Assembly (NCBI GenBank): GCA_009193035.1
Contig: SWDT01000001.1
Location: forward strand, 1,426,001-1,490,000
From: Halicephalobus mephisto
Lineage: Eukaryota; Nematoda; Chromadorea; Rhabditida; Panagrolaimidae
Reading direction: 5' to 3'
DNA: 64,000 nucleotides
The notes under the pieces were generated by a model. That model was not told the origin of the DNA, did no database searches, and saw nothing but the letters and a program-made list of their open reading frames with translations. Below, piece by piece: positions 48,486-61,912 of this stretch. Each line of letters starts with the position of its first letter. Position 1 is the first letter of the stretch. The position numbers and the translations under genes are program-made.

Positions 48486-48741
48486 ATGGAGATAACCTTG
48501 ACAGACTCGAAAAGAGACGTAAGATTAATCATCTAAATATATTTTCATAGAAAGAGAACCAAAAAATCAAATTATAAGCCAATAATAGGCCGAGTCTATT
48601 GTTGTAACAATGTGTACAAACAATTTCCGTACTTCAGAAGAAGTGTGTCGTTATGTAAGGGAAATAAAGCTTTAAGATATAAAATCATCTAAGATCACCC
48701 GCTTTAAAGACCAAATTTTGGTCTTTAGAACCGGACAACGA

Positions 48742-50247
48742 TTATTGCTTGTGGAGGTTAGGGGCACTAAGCCATTTCTTGATCTTCTCTGCTTGGGTTT
48801 CTTCAACTGCCTTTTCCTCGGGGACTTCGTTGATGATCGTCGTTGTCACTTTGTTTTGATGTTTCTGTAGTTGTTCGATGACCTTCATCAACTGTTTTTT
48901 ATCGTTGATGGTGAGAGGGAAGATGGCGGGGAAAATCATTTTCTTTTCCTCCACTGGAGTTCTTGCGGATTCTGGAGTTATTGTAGCACTATCTGTGCTG
49001 ATGTCGTCGGACTTGTTCAACTTTCCGGAGTAAGCGAAAGGATCTCCAAGATGGACTTTGTGGATAACATTCTCGATTTCTCCAGTGACAGTTGCAACAT
49101 TAGCAACGATTCTATCACTCCATCTGTGCTTGGTGATCTTGCAATTGTCGTCAGCTTCAACGGGGACAACAGCATCAGCCTCGATGTCCTTGACACGAGA
49201 ACCACAACGCCTAAGGAAGTAGAAAAGACGGATGATCGGAGCCTGCTGTCCTGGTTTTCGAGGCAAGACGATGAAGAGAATCAATTGAGAAATCGCGAGC
49301 AGAGATCCAATACCATTGGGTGTCTAAAATGGTTTCTATAAATAGTCATTTTTTTCAACGAAAACCCACAATAAGATAAAAGTCATGAACCAGAAGACCG
49401 TAGATGAACCATTCGGTTGAAACCATAAAGTTTGCAATGCAAAGAGGAAGTGGAAGTGTTGAAGTTGCACGACGACGAATAACAACTTTCTGAAGGATTA
49501 TGATAATAGGTAATTTCGGATTAATCACATACCAATCCAGCAAGAGGAGCTCCAAAATCAGCGGTATTCAGGGTCATACAGATGATACCCAAGGGATGAA
49601 AGACTTTTTGATCGAAGAAATAAACACAGGCGATCAAAGCAGAACAAGTGACGATGAGGGCAACGGTCTTGATGGTGATCCAGAACTAAAAATGAAACTT
49701 GGAGACTCCGCAAAAATCCTGAAATCGATGAAAACATAGGGTTAGCACCTAGCCAAAACAAGGTAACGATTCAAGCAAGTCCTATAGAAACCAGAAGCTG
49801 AAAACTCCGATCTAACCTTTTTCTTGGTCATGAAAAAGTAGAAGACAACGTAACTGGAGTAAAGGATGATTTGGGCCGATGTTACGTACATGACGGTTTT
49901 GTCGTTCTTCAAGTATCCGTAGGTTAACCAACAAGTGCCCCTAAAACCATTGTCTCTTATTTAGATCACTGTATTTGTCGATTCTCACCCAAGTACCCCC
50001 ATCAAAAAAGGAGCTCCGGATATTTCATTGGTGTCTTTTCGTTTCCAAATTTGTCGACAGATCGGGCTAAAGAAATCAATCATTGGTTTCGAGATCAAAA
50101 CGTCACGATCAAACAGACTTTTTTATCCGCAAACCTAAATAAAAGAAGATAAACTTACATTCCGCAGAAGAAGAGCCCTACGGTAGTTATGAAGGCGATG
50201 ACGGAGAGAAGATTCAAGAAAGTGAATTCGGTGAAAATCTCAAACAT
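48742..50247 (-). CDS. SWEET-family sugar transporter with long cytosolic tail
   Basis: Bidirectional sugar carrier (SLC50) with two three-helix repeats and seven membrane segments. Exons 50247-50159, 50066-49989, 49940-49817, 49685-49533, 49489-49370 and 49323-48742 give 381 aa. The first repeat shows [21 protein letters not shown] and [10 protein letters not shown]. The second shows [43 protein letters not shown] and a final helix ending VLPRKPG. These are the Pro and Trp/Asn landmarks of the family. The tail of about 165 residues is long for an animal SWEET (usually 220-300 aa in total), is charged and carries no recognised domain. Acceptor and donor phases agree at all five junctions. Confidence 0.92.
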
Positions 50248-52946
50248 GGTCGAAGCTGCTTGTCCAAAAGTTTTGGAACTGTCAAAATTGCAGCGTTACC
50301 GGGTCGGAAGAAAGTAGAAAAGCCTGCCCCAATGGAGGGTGCGTTGATCTGGTCCTGAAATTCCTCCATAAATAAATAGACCCTGAGGGAAAGTACTCGA
50401 AGTCCGGAGGTCGAGACTGGATGTATTTTAAGCAACAAAGAAGGAGATAAAGACTTTTGAAAGACACCACCGGAAGTTAGGAAAAGTCAAATTCAAGGCA
50501 ATCAAAGGGTATTTCTGTTTCCTAATTAGGTGAGATTTAGGACATCCACGCCTTTCAAAGAAGCGCTTGCTGTATCTTTGGAAAATTCAAACGTGCTCTA
50601 CGGTAATCTTTGGAAGCAGCTGGTTTAGGAAAACGGATTTTTTAAAGCAGTTTTTGCGAAGTAGATGTGGACGATCGAGCAATTAAAACAGCACGAGATC
50701 AAACTCTACAACGGCACAAAACAAGAGCAAATAGACACTTCTGACCTAGAACGGCATTTATTATTATAATTCTGTCTTGCTGATCTTGAATGGGACCGAT
50801 CTGAACTCCGATGCATCGGTAGAGGTCACATGTACTCGACAAACTACTTCTTATCTATGATATGAATATTAATTGGTATCCAAAGTTCAACTAAAAGATG
50901 TGGTTTGTGATTTTCTAATGATTTCTCAAAGAATGAAAACTCGACTAATAAGACATACAACACATGAAGAGAACGTGAATTTTTTTCGGTGGTCACACTA
51001 AAGTCTTCGGACAAAAGCATTCATTATCATCTATATTTAGAATCGTTAAATTAAAGATTAACTGCAAGTCATTGGGAAGACCCTCCATCAATCAAGTATT
51101 GACCACAAGTAAGAATAAAAAATCCAAAATCTATTTTCCTTTTATCTTATTCTGCAGAGTTTCAAAGAATTAGGAATCGAGAAATATTTAACAAGATCGT
51201 TTTTATCGAGATCAAAAAGGGTTTGATCAAATTTAATCTGATAGGTGTTGTCTACTCTGTAGAAGACAAACAAGAACAATTAGACATTCAGGATATGGAA
51301 AACAACGAGACAGAACATGAAGCAAACGACTTCTTGAATAAACCTAGATCGAGCAGTGTTTGATCATTCCGATATCAATGTTTGATGCACCTTCAGAATC
51401 TGACTGGCTTTTATAACTTCTTAGCTCCGTTCTTTTTATGACGCCTTCGTGATCCGATCATCCGTTTAGGCAAAGAAGGGCGGAGCAGAAGCCCTGAGCA
51501 GAAACGGTAGACTGCCTCCGTTCAGCCAATCAAGCCTCAGGCGATCATCAACGACAACGAGAACGAACGTGGTTCATCTTTGACTAAAAATCATAGAAAA
51601 GTCTGGGACTGTAGGCGGATATTATCAGGAGCTAATATTGAAATTCCCGTCGATCTCAATCTATGTGTAAAAAAGATAAATTACACTTTCCGGAAAATGT
51701 AAATAATTTTCAAGACATCATTTCAATTATATTTTTACGTGCAATTATCAATCTTGAGTAGGTAAAACTTTTTTAATAATTTTTCCGTACGTGACACAAG
51801 TCGTTTTCGATGATAAATAATTTTGTTCTCGTTCTTAAGTTTTATAATGACAGATTACTAATGATGTGGTCTAAATTCAACTGCAAAATGGTCTTTTTTG
51901 AACCGGTGACAAAAGACCAGACTGATGAAACCTTTTATTTTCCTAATTCTTTTGACCTCGACAAGTAAACAATGAATAACATCCGGCAATTTCAAGGAAT
52001 AAAGATGATTCTCGATAAATTGCATAAGATACGGATATTTTTGACATTTTGGCATCTAGCGGAAGTCGCAAAATGGCTAAATTAGTTGTCTTTTGGGACA
52101 AAAGTACTGTTGAGCGTTCGAAAAGAACATGTAAATATGAATTTCCGGAGTACGTCAATTTGAATTTTCCAAAAAATATCATAATTGCTTTAAAAACAAA
52201 TTAATGATGAAAATTGAGTTCAATGAGATCAATCTTCAACGTTTATTTGATTTCCACAAAAATATACCTTTGCTTTTAAAAACTTGATTTATTAGATCAA
52301 TTAAAGTGTGGAATCTTACTTTTAAAATACAAATTTATCAGAATTTATACATTTACAAAGTATTATTGTGTGGAATTTTATTAAAAAATAATGATTTTTT
52401 GCTAATTCAGCTCTCGAATAAAAATAGTTTGCATGATATGCCGAAATTTAGTACGTTGTTCATGGGATTTTTCGCTAAAAAATTCTAAGAATTTTTCGTC
52501 CGTTTTACCTTTCCAATTGTGGGAATGAATGTTATTTTATTTTTGTGGATTTTGTTTCATTTTTCAAATGTTTTGTAGAAATATGAATTCTTGATTTAGG
52601 AGACCAACATTCATTGTTTTTGTCTGATACAAAATAAAAAGGACATCATGATTGGATTCTTATCGTTGGGGGACACTGTGATAACTAACATTCGCTGCGA
52701 GATCTGGGAAATTAAAAACCGAGATTAAACTTGATCATTGAGTGTTCTCAATTGGGTTATGTTCCAATGTCATCTGGAATTACATCATTTCCACCTTTCT
52801 GAGTTTTCTGAGGTCCTTTGTATTACTGAACTGTTCTCTTTATTCTAATCTTGAGTCGCCATCTTTTTTCACTCAGATTTATAATTGCCAACCCTTCAAA
52901 GTTGTATTCTATTTTTCTCAATTTATCTATTGTTCCTTACAGCATT
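50248..52946. other. Intergenic, divergent promoters, no gene seen
   Basis: 2.7 kb between the SWEET gene (minus) and PAPS synthetase (plus). No supported exon. A stretch near 51,440-51,560 is richer in G+C than its surroundings and could include an untranslated exon; nothing else stands out. Confidence 0.5.
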
Positions 52947-55900
52947 ATGAACGAAAATTTGGAGCAGCTAAACTCGGGACAACCATCCACACTGGAGAAC
53001 ACTATTCCTCTGTCTGCTCTCGGTTAGTAAAAGCTTGCTGTTTGACTCACTAGATTAAAACTGCAACGTTTCCTTAACTTTTTGTTTTATTTTAGATAAT
53101 TGTGAAATTTCTTGTTTCCAGTGTAGATTTTTTATTTTCCTCAGATTTTAAGATGGAGATAATGATTAATCCTTTGTTTAAAACATTTCATTGAAGCACA
53201 CATGCTTTGTTTTCCCTCTCGGAATTTGACTATCGATTGTTCTAATTTATGTTTCTAAGCTTGGAAATCCTTTCCGTTGAAGATTGGCTCAAATTAGTGA
53301 AATTAAAATTTGTATTTGTTTTGAAAAATTTTCTGTTTCAGATTTTCCTATTTTTGGTGTTCAGAGTTGAAAGATCTAATGCTTGATTAGTTTTTATTTT
53401 TCACAACTAGATTTTAAACCAGGGCGGGATTTAGATAATCATTTTCTTGTTCATAGTAGAACTTTTATTTTCCAGTCTTTACCCTGACAAACAGTAGATA
53501 TAGTTGGTTCTTTCAGAGGGGATCGAATTATCCAGGACTTCGTCAACGTCTTCCCTCGATCAGGAGCTCGACGAAACCACTGCTGACTTCGCCGTAGAAC
53601 ATTACGAAACCTTTCGAGTGCTCTCTCCCCCTGCTCCGTTACTAATGGTTGACGAAGGCTGGACGAGAACCCACAGTGTCATCATCTGTGACACCAACAG
53701 CCCCTTAGGGGATGCGGAGAACATCCTGAACCTCTCTCCGAGAAAACGAATGCGTCTCCCGGTGAGTTTTTAGAGTTCACTAAAGCCATCGTGGAAATAA
53801 CATCATAGTTGCCCGATTTTGTCCAATAATGTTCATAAAACCGGACGCGAAAAATATTTGCAATGCTAATCGGCTAAAGACTCGTATAATTGCTCCCCCA
53901 GATTTTCCATTGCATTGTTTTTTTCATCTTTGTTTGGACTCTGAATTTTCGGTCATGGAAAATTTCATCAACAATTGTTTGGTCTGCTTTTGTCGTTGAA
54001 TCCGATAATTTATTCATAATGAGATTATTTTAGTCTTTTGCCGATGCTGCAACCAATGTGACTTTTCAACAACATAAGGTCGGAAGACAGGAGAGAGCAG
54101 CGATCCTGGGTCAGCACGGTGGATTCCGTGGGTGTACTCTATGGTTCACTGGGCTGTCTGGAGCTGGAAAAACCACGATATCCTTTGGACTTGAAAAGAC
54201 ATTGATCCAACTGGGTATCCCTGCTTATGGGCTTGATGGAGACAATGTGAGACATGGACTTTGCAAGAACCTCGGGTTCTCAAAACATGAGAGGTCTGAG
54301 AACATCCGAAGAGTCGCTGAAGTCTCGAAGCTCTTCGCTGACATGGGGGTTATATCTTTATCTTCTTTCATTTCTCCCTACCGTCACGACAGGGAGGAAG
54401 CCAGACGAATCCATGAAGAAGAAGGAATTCCATTCTTGGAAATCTACGTCAACACTCCTCTAGAAGTCTGTGAGTCCCGTGATCCTAAAAGTAGGTCCTC
54501 AACGGTTTACAGTATCCGTAATATGGACGATTGTAGAACTCTACAAAAAGGCTCGTGCAGGAGAACTCAAGAGCTTTACTGGCATTGACTCTGCTTATGA
54601 AGAGCCTTCGAAGCCAGATCTTGTTCTGAATGCGGCCTTTGAAACAGAATCTGAATGTGTTCAGCGAGTACTCCAACTTCTCTACGAGAAGAACATCCTT
54701 CCGGAAAAAGTCATGCATCGACTCATCGGTTCTCCTGTTCGACAACTCTTTATCAACGATGAAGTCCAAAAGACTGCCCTGATCACAGCTACTCAAAATT
54801 CTCCTGAAGTGGAACTCACTTTAGTTGATCTTCAATGGCTTCAGGTGTTAGCGGAAGGCTGGGCAAGCCCGTTGTCTGGGTTCATGAGGGAAAGACAATA
54901 TCTACAAAGTCTTCATTATGGTCAGATATTTGATCTGAAGAAGAAATGCAAAATCCCTGGTGAAGAAGCCCTTTCCGAAGATCCTGCCCTCAACGATCCC
55001 TACCCAATTTACTCCAGCGTTATTTCTCAATCTGTGCCTATCGTTTTACCGATTACTGATGATGTTGTCGCAAAGCTACAAGCTACTGAAGAACTTGAAA
55101 AATCAGTTGTTTCTCCTAATTTAGTTAAACGAGTTCGATTGACCTACAATGGACAATTGATCGCTATTTTGGAAGACCCTGAAGTCCACCCTCATAGAAA
55201 GAAGGAGAGAGTTCATCGACAATTCGCCATTGCCGATACCCGTCATCCGACTGTCAAGATGATCATGGAAAGTGGGGATTGGCTTCTCGGTGGAGATATC
55301 AAGGTTCTAGGGAGGATCACCTACAACGATGGACTCGATGAGTACCGGAAGACCCCACTTGAACTCCGTAAAATCTTTGCCGAGGCTCAATGCGATGCTG
55401 TCTTCGCCTTCCAGTTGAGGAACCCCATCCATAATGGTCACGCTCTACTCATGAAAGACACTCGAGAAAAGCTGTTGAAAAAGTACAAGAACCCTATGCT
55501 CCTTCTGCACCCCCTTGGAGGCTGGACGAAGGACGACGACGTCCCATTGGCGACAAGAATCGAGCAACACAAAGCGGTTATGGATGAAGGAGTCCTCGAC
55601 CCAAAATGGACCGTCTTGGCCATTTTCCCATCTCCTATGCTTTATGCTGGTCCAACAGAAGTCCAATGGCATGCCAGAGCCAGATTGGCTGCTGGAGTCA
55701 ACACTTACATCGTTGGACGAGATCCTGCAGGAATTCAAGATCCAGACACCGGGGATTTCCTCTACGACCCCACTCACGGAGCAAAGGTAATTGCTATTAT
55801 AATTACAGAAGTAATCGAGGTAATTTTAGGTCTTAACAATGACTCCTGGATTACCGAATTTGGAAGTCATCCCCTTCCGTGTCGCTGCTTACGACAAAGT

Positions 55901-56072
55901 CGCCAAAAAGATGTCGTTCTTCGACGAATCCAGAAAGGACGAGTTCCTCTTCATCTCTGGCACCAAGATGAGAGGATATGCTCGAGATGGAATCCAGCCT
56001 CCAGATGGGTTCATGGCTCCCAAAGCATGGGATGTCCTAGCTTCCTATTATCGTGAAAAGAACGGAAATTAA
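52947..56072 (+). CDS. pps-1: Bifunctional PAPS synthetase (APS kinase + ATP sulfurylase)
   Basis: Makes the sulfate donor PAPS in two steps: sulfurylase forms APS from ATP and sulfate, kinase phosphorylates it. Exons 52947-53022, 53517-53761, 54034-54490, 54537-55786 and 55830-56072 give 756 aa. The APS kinase comes first: Walker [10 protein letters not shown] (about 146-154), [28 protein letters not shown]. The sulfurylase follows: [21 protein letters not shown] (HxGH near 558), [29 protein letters not shown]. About 120 N-terminal residues precede the kinase; human enzymes are near 620 aa. This part is Ser/Thr-rich and ends in a basic SPRKRMRLP that could be nuclear-localising. TTACAG lies 4 bp before the ATG, a likely trans-splice acceptor. 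Confidence 0.96.
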
Positions 56073-56340
56073 CAATGAACTATAATTTAAAGTATAATCG
56101 TTTCATTCCTGTGATATTGTATGATTTCACGTTATTCAACTGGGTTATAACTAATTGTTGGGTTCCTAAAATCAAAGTCGAAAATAAAATTTATCAATTA
56201 TTGCAAAAATGACTTGATCGTTTGAACTGCTTTCCGTTTTTCCGAAGCTCAGTTGTGGGTGTTTGTCCCAGAACGCCAGTCGTTACTCACCGCGGCGGGC
56301 TCCTGTTTGAACGAATATTTTTCCATAATCCTGTTCTCCA

Positions 56341-59300
56341 ATGCCTTCTAAACGTCGTCAAAAGTCTCAAGATGATTCATCCCATGCTCTGCTTTCTTCT
56401 TCAGGTACTATACAACCAAAGTTAACAAAATTAATTGCGTTTGTTTCAGCATCGACGAGCAGGACTCTTGAACAGGACATTGCAGCGTTACCGGACGTAA
56501 ATTTGCGAAATAAATAGTGATAATTTCATATATTAAATTTTAAGGATGATGTAGAAGACCATGAGCTTGATGAAGTAGAAGACGATGAAGTGAATTACGA
56601 ACGCTCTTACTCAAGGGTCACTTTCGCCGAAGTTTCCGATGATGAAACTGCTCGTGACCCAACGCTTCGTCCTCGTTCTGCCTTTCCACATCTTGATGCT
56701 TTCGAGGAAGATATAGGGGAGCAAATGCAACTTGCTGTTGATGAAACAACAGGGGAATTCGTTGTTCCAAAGAGTCCAGGCGCTAAAACTGTGACTGAAC
56801 AAGATGGAGAAGAAGAAAATCATATCCGAGTAGAAAAAGCTAAAACGAGAAGGCGAGGGCGACCGAAGAAGAGCCAATACAAGTATGTTCCCTTATATAT
56901 ATCAGTTTGTAGTTGTTGATTCCAGAACAATGGACGCTTTACTCGGACAAGCTACTGTGCATGTTGCTCGGTGCCAATACGATGAAGCAATGACTCTGTT
57001 ACGAGAAGTTGTACGACAGGAACCGAAACGGGCTGATGCTTACCGACAGATAGCGGAGATTTACGAAATGAAAGACGACGTGAATAGAAGCTTTGAGTTC
57101 ACATTGTTAGCTTGCCATGTAGATAGGAACGCCAAAGCTTATGAATGGGATGAAGTCGGCGATCGTGCTCTTCAGCTGAAGAAGTTCTCTACTGCCGCTG
57201 CCTGTTATCAGAAAGCTGCTAGATGTGAACCGACCAAATGGCTCTACTACGCCAAGCGGTTGAAGGTCTTAGAAGAAATTGGAGCCAAAGCAATGGTAAT
57301 GAGGACGAAGTTGAATGCCATAGAAACAATAAATCTTCAAGAGTCAGAAGTACCTTTCGAGGGTTTCAAGCTGATGATGGAAGAAGTTATGGACTTCTAC
57401 AAGGCTACTAAAGACACTGACCGATATCTCAGAGCAATGACGTTCCATGTTGTTCGGTGCTACAAGAATGGTCGTGAATACATCCCGTTATTTATGGAGC
57501 TCTCCAAAATTCTCTGTGACAATCAGTTGTATTCTCAGTTGATGAATTTGATACTTGGGTTATTTGATGGATCAATTAGTTGCATTCAAGAAGACGAACA
57601 ACCTGCTTATGACATCCGATGGGCCGAAGCAATGGTCACTATTTATCCCGTTCCGGATGCTCCAAGATGTCACATGTTTCTTGTCCAAGACAATTTCCCA
57701 ACAATACTACTAGCTAGGTTAATTCTGTCAATGATAAAGTGTGGAAGTGGTGGGTGTATCAAAACTCTTTTCGATATTTTTGTTGAACGACCTTATGAAC
57801 CTGAATGCGAAAAGTTTTATCTCGAGATCGGCCTTGCTTGTGAACAAACTGGGGATAATTTCCAAGGACTCTATTACGCTCAAGTTCTAACTCAATCATC
57901 AAAGTTATCACATCTCGCCGATGGCTGGTATCTCCTGGGATATTATAGAGAGCGGTGTATGGGTCCAGAAGAAGCTTTAGAAGCCTACGAACAGTGTCTC
58001 GTCTACGACTACTCCCATGTTGACGCTCGAATTAGTATTTCGACGATATTAGAAGCTTTAGGACGACCAGATGAGGCCTTAGATATTTTAAAAGATTACA
58101 ATCTTGACAATTGTCATCGGCTACCAGATGAGAAGATTTTGCTACGACAAGCTCGTGTATTTGTCAATCAGGGTAAAACTGTTGAATATTTGCGCTGTCT
58201 AAGAATGATACTCATTCCACATTTCTACACGGTCAACGTGAAGGTCGAACAGATTATGAAGCAGAGGAAGTCTATGACAAGTAAAGTTATGATTTTTTGT
58301 CATTTGTGATACTGTTGTTTTTAGATCAAGTTGTTAACGTTAATCTTCGAAGAGCCATTTTATCTAGTTTGTCGCGAACAATACTGGAGAAGTTAGTAAA
58401 TCGTTTTGGAACCATTGCTGAACGTGATAACCGACCATTTGACAATCTCTCTCCGGATGAGCTTTATACACTATCCATGGATCTCATTCGGGGGTTAGCT
58501 CGACAGAAACAATATCAAGAGCTTGCTGCTATCGTCTGTTATGCATTCCTTCACCCGAGTATTCCATCTGTCAAGTAAGTATTCTGCATACGTTGTTACT
58601 CTGATGTATCGGATTTAGCATGGGGACGTTGCAAAATCTGCTCTTTTTCGCTGCTGTCAAAGGAGAAAGTTTTCCTCTGGCCTTTGAGTATCTGCGATAC
58701 ATCTACTCAGTGACGATGACAAGTAATATCCCTGAGGAAACGAGAAATTTACGAATTCGTCAGATCTTTGTAGCTATGAATTATGTTTTTTGTCATTACC
58801 AAACAGTTTGTTATCAGCGGTATATCAACAGATGCATAATCAAAACCCCGAATAACATGATGTTGAGAGCGATGGCTGGCAATAATTCAATGACTTCAGG
58901 ATCTTACAAAAGTGCTTTGAGTAAGTGTGATTTTCACTTTTTGCCCTAATGACTCCCCCAATTTCAGTAGAGTACAGTACTGCTTTAAAGGAATTACCTA
59001 ATGATCCGGGCATCAACTTTCAAATAGCTCTTTGTTTTACTCATCTTGCTTGTCGAAGAGACATCACAAATAGAACTGCCCTCGCTCGTCGTGCCCTATG
59101 TTTTATGGGTAAATATATGTCCCTTCGGCTTCAGAATGGCCCATCTCAGGAGATTTGCTACAATATTGGAAAGATGTTCCATCAGCTCGGAATGTACAAT
59201 CTCGCTACTCACTGGTACGAGAAAACTCTAGAGGCTCCGTCGCCAAAGGTCTTCGAGGAGGATGAAAGAACTGGCGATGGTATTCTCGTTGAATCTCCAG

Positions 59301-59404
59301 TTTATGACCTGAAGGCACTAGCTGCTTACAATCTATCGTTGATTGTCAAATCTGGTAACCCTGCTTACGCAAAACTGTTGAAGAGGAAGTACTGTGTATT
59401 ATAA
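56341..59404 (+). CDS. General transcription factor 3C subunit 3 (TFIIIC102-like, TPR)
   Basis: Subunit of TFIIIC, which binds the A-box/B-box of tRNA genes and recruits TFIIIB for RNA polymerase III. Exons 56341-56404, 56450-56496, 56545-56882, 56926-58280, 58325-58574, 58619-58920 and 58968-59404 give 930 aa. An acidic N-terminus is followed by an AT-hook-like RRRGRPKKS and a first TPR array (starting ALLGQATVHVARCQYDEAM). A second TPR array lies in the C-terminal third, including ALKELPNDPGINFQIALCF and NIGKMFHQLGMYNLATHWY. These match TFIIIC subunit tau131/GTF3C3. The start is only 269 bp past the PAPS synthetase stop, so the two may share an operon. Confidence 0.92.
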
Positions 59405-60800
59405 TTTTACTGGTAACCGTTGTTGATGTTTTTTATGTTTGAGTTTTATAGAATGTTATTGTTGTAATACGGCGAAAATGAAGAAGTTTTTAAAGATATG
59501 GATGGTAGTCGTAACAAAAATAAGGTTTTGGAATTACGTTTAAATTATTTATTATCTAAGTTTTTCATGTTTTGATATCAATTTAGAGGATTCGAAAAAT
59601 AAATTCACTTTAATAAATTTACAGCCAAAAATCATTCGAAATTTACTAACCACGGAAATTCTGGACCGAGATAGGTGATGTAGCTATGCAAATTATAGCA
59701 GTAATCAAACTATTTACGATATTCTGTTCTAGATATTAGAGACAAGCAAAATAAGAATTCGTAACTTGTCGAGTCTTTGTTTCTTTCCAACTGTATGGTA
59801 AAAATCCGTAATTATTGAAGTATCTGCCATTTTTACAATTGACAGGACTATATTTATAAATATTGAAGGATTCAATGGTTAAAGCAGTTCGTTGGGAACG
59901 TTGAACTCAAAACCACTATTCAACTGATTGGACTAAATATAAAGAGAAATTGACAAAGCGATTAATATTTTTATTTTTTTGAAGAAATATTAAAAGTAAC
60001 AATATTTTTGTTGATGAAGATAGCTTGAAAGATGAAATTTATAAAAGTGAATTTCAAAATGAAATTACTATATAAAAATAATGTCAAAACAACGTGAATT
60101 ACGGCATTTTAAATTTGACAGAAAGAAGTAATTTTTTATCATATAATATACGAAAATTATTAATTCATTAATGAAATATGAAATACCAAATATTTAAAAT
60201 TCAGCAAATGAATAATTTGTAAGTAGAAAAATCTGTCAATGGATAATAAAAGACCAAGTGAGAACATGGAAATTCTTCTCGAGATATATAAGAAAAGCCT
60301 TTCTTTTTCTTGACAACATCAGTAATCTTTCTACCAATGTATTTTTTAGAAATATATTTCTTTAAATACTCATTAAATGCATTGATGTAAACATGCACAT
60401 TCTCTGATAAAAGCATTTACTTTACTGAGGATTTCATCAAATCAGTTAATGTACAGATAATTATGGATTCTACTTAAAATATGTCAATAACAATTACCCA
60501 TGTATGCTTTCGAAATATTTTATAGCATCACTATTCTCTCTAAACATTCATTTTTCCGACAATTTATGAATTTGTTTCGTTAATAAAAATAATGTGATGA
60601 AAATCTATAATTTGACATCAAAAGTCACAGAATTCAAAATTCTGCAAAATCTAGACTATTTTCTAACGTCAACCATGAAAATGAATTGCAAATTATTGAA
60701 ACGGCTTCAGATGCAATTGCGCAGACTTCCTGGAAACGGTGTTCTTCTTTTGTTTATCTATCAAATGGAAGAATTTGACTGTCGAAGAAATGTTTCCAGA
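59405..60800. other. Very AT-rich intergenic region
   Basis: 1.4 kb between TFIIIC subunit 3 and the stomatin-like gene. AATAAA near 59,600. The 60,594-60,800 part is open in frame with the stomatin-like exon and could be coding if translation starts there. Confidence 0.5.
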
Positions 60801-61757
60801 ATGAACGCTAAAGAGGAAGATTTCTTGCCTTCAGAAGACGATAGGATTAACTACGGTACCTTGGTACTGATTTCTGTGTTTTTTATTTTAGTAATATTGA
60901 CTTTCCCTTTTTCTTTAATTTGCTGTCTGAAGGTGAACTATAATTACGGTAACTGATCGTTAATCGAAATTACAGATTGTCAAAGAAAATGAAAGAGGAA
61001 TAATCCTTCGATGTGGACGACTAAGGAGTCTAGATCCTTTGGAACCGGGAATTTGGTTCCTACTTCCGATGATAGATCGTCTGTATTGCTGTGATGTTCG
61101 GAATAAAGCAGTCGATCTATTTCCACAGCAAGTTGTTTCTAAAGATTCTATTTCTGCAATTATTGAGGCTGTGATGTTCTTCAGAATTACCGATCCTATT
61201 TCAGCTATTTTTAATGTTTCTGACTACAAAGAATCTACGATATTTGCAGTGCAAGGAGTACTACAACGAGTGATGGCGACATTTGATCTGGATGAAATTT
61301 TACTTGAACAAAATAATATCTGTGAACTTACTGAAAATGCTGTTGATTCTGTGACCAGAAATTGGGGAATAAAAGTGGAGAAAATCCAAATTCGAGAAAT
61401 TCACTTCCCTGAGGCAATTCAGCGAATAATATCCCTCGAGGTTTGAATTCTGTCTTTCTAATTGGCTCTATTCAAGGTACAGGCTACATTGGATGTTTCA
61501 GAGGAAGGCAAGGATTGAGGCATGTGCTTTGATGCTGTCTGCCAAGATTGAAGAGGAAGTTACAACTTCCATCCTTAATGCTGCCACCACCCTAGGAGAA
61601 ACTCCGATATCTTTACAGTTGAAGTTCCTTGAAACTCTGAAGCACATTGGGTAACTTCTTTCGTTTGTGTTTAAAATTGAGAATTGTTTTCAGAGCAAGA
61701 AATAATTCAACTATTGTCTTCCCCCTTGACCTTTTGAAACTTTTTATTAAAGGATGA
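60801..61757 (+). CDS. Stomatin-like SPFH/band 7 membrane protein
   Basis: Monotopic scaffold of the stomatin/MEC-2 family that tunes channels in lipid rafts. Exons 60801-60932, 60976-61440, 61502-61650 and 61694-61757 give 269 aa in frame. The membrane hairpin (about 19-38) is followed by the band-7 domain: KENERGIILRCGRL, PGIWFLLP, DRLYCCDVRNKAVDLFPQQ, VMFFRITDP and WGIKVEKIQIREIHFPEAIQ. The C-terminal helix is shorter than usual: the typical AEAEA block after ISLE is missing at the junction 61440/61502, so a small exon might be overlooked. The tail PLDLLKLF fits the family. The start at 60801 is chosen because the acidic N-terminus before the hairpin is family-like; in-frame ATGs reach back to 60594. 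Confidence 0.87.
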
Positions 61758-61912
61758 AAAGGCCAAAAATAAAACAATCTAGATAATTTGCTTTTTGAAA
61801 ATTTAACCGTTTATTTAAAAATAATTAGGAAAGAGATCACAGTTTTGGCTGTTTTGGCATTTCATGGAACCGTATTGAATAATCTCTGTGGCAATAGTTA
61901 ATATACATTGTT
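61758..61912. other. Convergent 3' region of stomatin-like and CCK-receptor genes
   Basis: 155 bp between two stops on opposite strands, containing an AATAAA near 61,778 for the plus gene. Confidence 0.5.

Larger units (their letters stand above)
47331..48741. other. Intergenic region with short tandem repeats
   Basis: 1.4 kb upstream of the globin gene and downstream of the SWEET gene (both minus). No exon supported. It contains a ~30 bp tandem repeat and a CCGGAACCGG palindrome. Confidence 0.5.
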
